Positions 7,181 through 7,202 of a stretch of 7,202 nt of DNA are shown here, in pieces (within the stretch, counting starts at the first letter, position 1; the number at the start of each line of letters is the position of its first letter). This stretch comes from DATKPC01 sp035524275 (GTDB taxonomy: Bacteria; Pseudomonadota; Gammaproteobacteria; Burkholderiales; Burkholderiaceae_F). Both the position numbers and the translations under genes were made by a program. The notes under the pieces were generated by a model, which was not told the origin of the DNA, did no database searches, and was given only the letters and a program-made list of their open reading frames with translations. The stretch covers positions 1-7,202 of the forward strand of contig DATKPC010000139.1 in assembly GCA_035524275.1 (NCBI GenBank), in the 5' to 3' direction.

Positions 7181-7202
7181 CTTGCGCAGCCTTACGGCAT
7201 CA

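Noticed and set aside
1..7202. tRNA, rRNA, CRISPR array, or toxin/defence genes
   Set aside because: No cloverleaf-like or rRNA-like segment, no regularly spaced repeats, and no short accessory genes were seen. Nearly all the sequence is taken up by the three enzyme genes.

Overview
The window is GC-rich (about 70% by eye) and carries three long genes, all on the + strand. Codons end mostly in G or C, two of the three genes start at GTG, and Shine-Dalgarno signals are weak. Together with the gene types, this points to a proteobacterium, most likely a betaproteobacterium (Burkholderiales or Rhodocyclales type) or a related high-GC lineage. This placement is inference, because no rRNA or other marker gene is present.

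Layout. Positions 1-232 are non-coding: a short AT-richer stretch that resembles an insertion-sequence end (weak), then a cluster of GC-rich inverted repeats of the REP-like kind. Positions 233-3601 encode a 1122-residue protein with an N-terminal transglutaminase-like cysteine peptidase region fused to a large DUF2126 domain, a predicted glutamine-synthetase-fold amidoligase. A 95-base gap follows, with a perfect 9-bp hairpin just after the stop codon. Positions 3697-6249 encode an 850-residue fusion of a circularly permuted type 2 ATP-grasp domain and an alpha-E domain. Five bases later, positions 6255-7148 encode a second, stand-alone 297-residue transglutaminase-like protein. The last 54 bases hold two short hairpins and no gene.

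The three genes look like one operon. The set (DUF2126, permuted ATP-grasp, alpha-E, transglutaminase) matches a conserved bacterial neighbourhood predicted by comparative genomics, in the work of Iyer, Aravind and colleagues on amidoligases, to make and process a peptide or peptide-like modification. As far as I know its substrate and product have not been determined. On that reading, two ATP-dependent ligase modules (ATP-grasp and GS-like) would form amide bonds, and two papain-fold transglutaminase-like modules would cleave or transfer them. Catalytic residues are visible in all modules, no signal peptides are seen, and the system should act in the cytoplasm. A proteasome-like peptidase (Anbu) often accompanies such clusters; none is in this window.

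The system is therefore recognisable but biochemically undescribed, rather than new to the sequence record. I found no tRNA, rRNA, CRISPR array, complete mobile element or convincing promoter.
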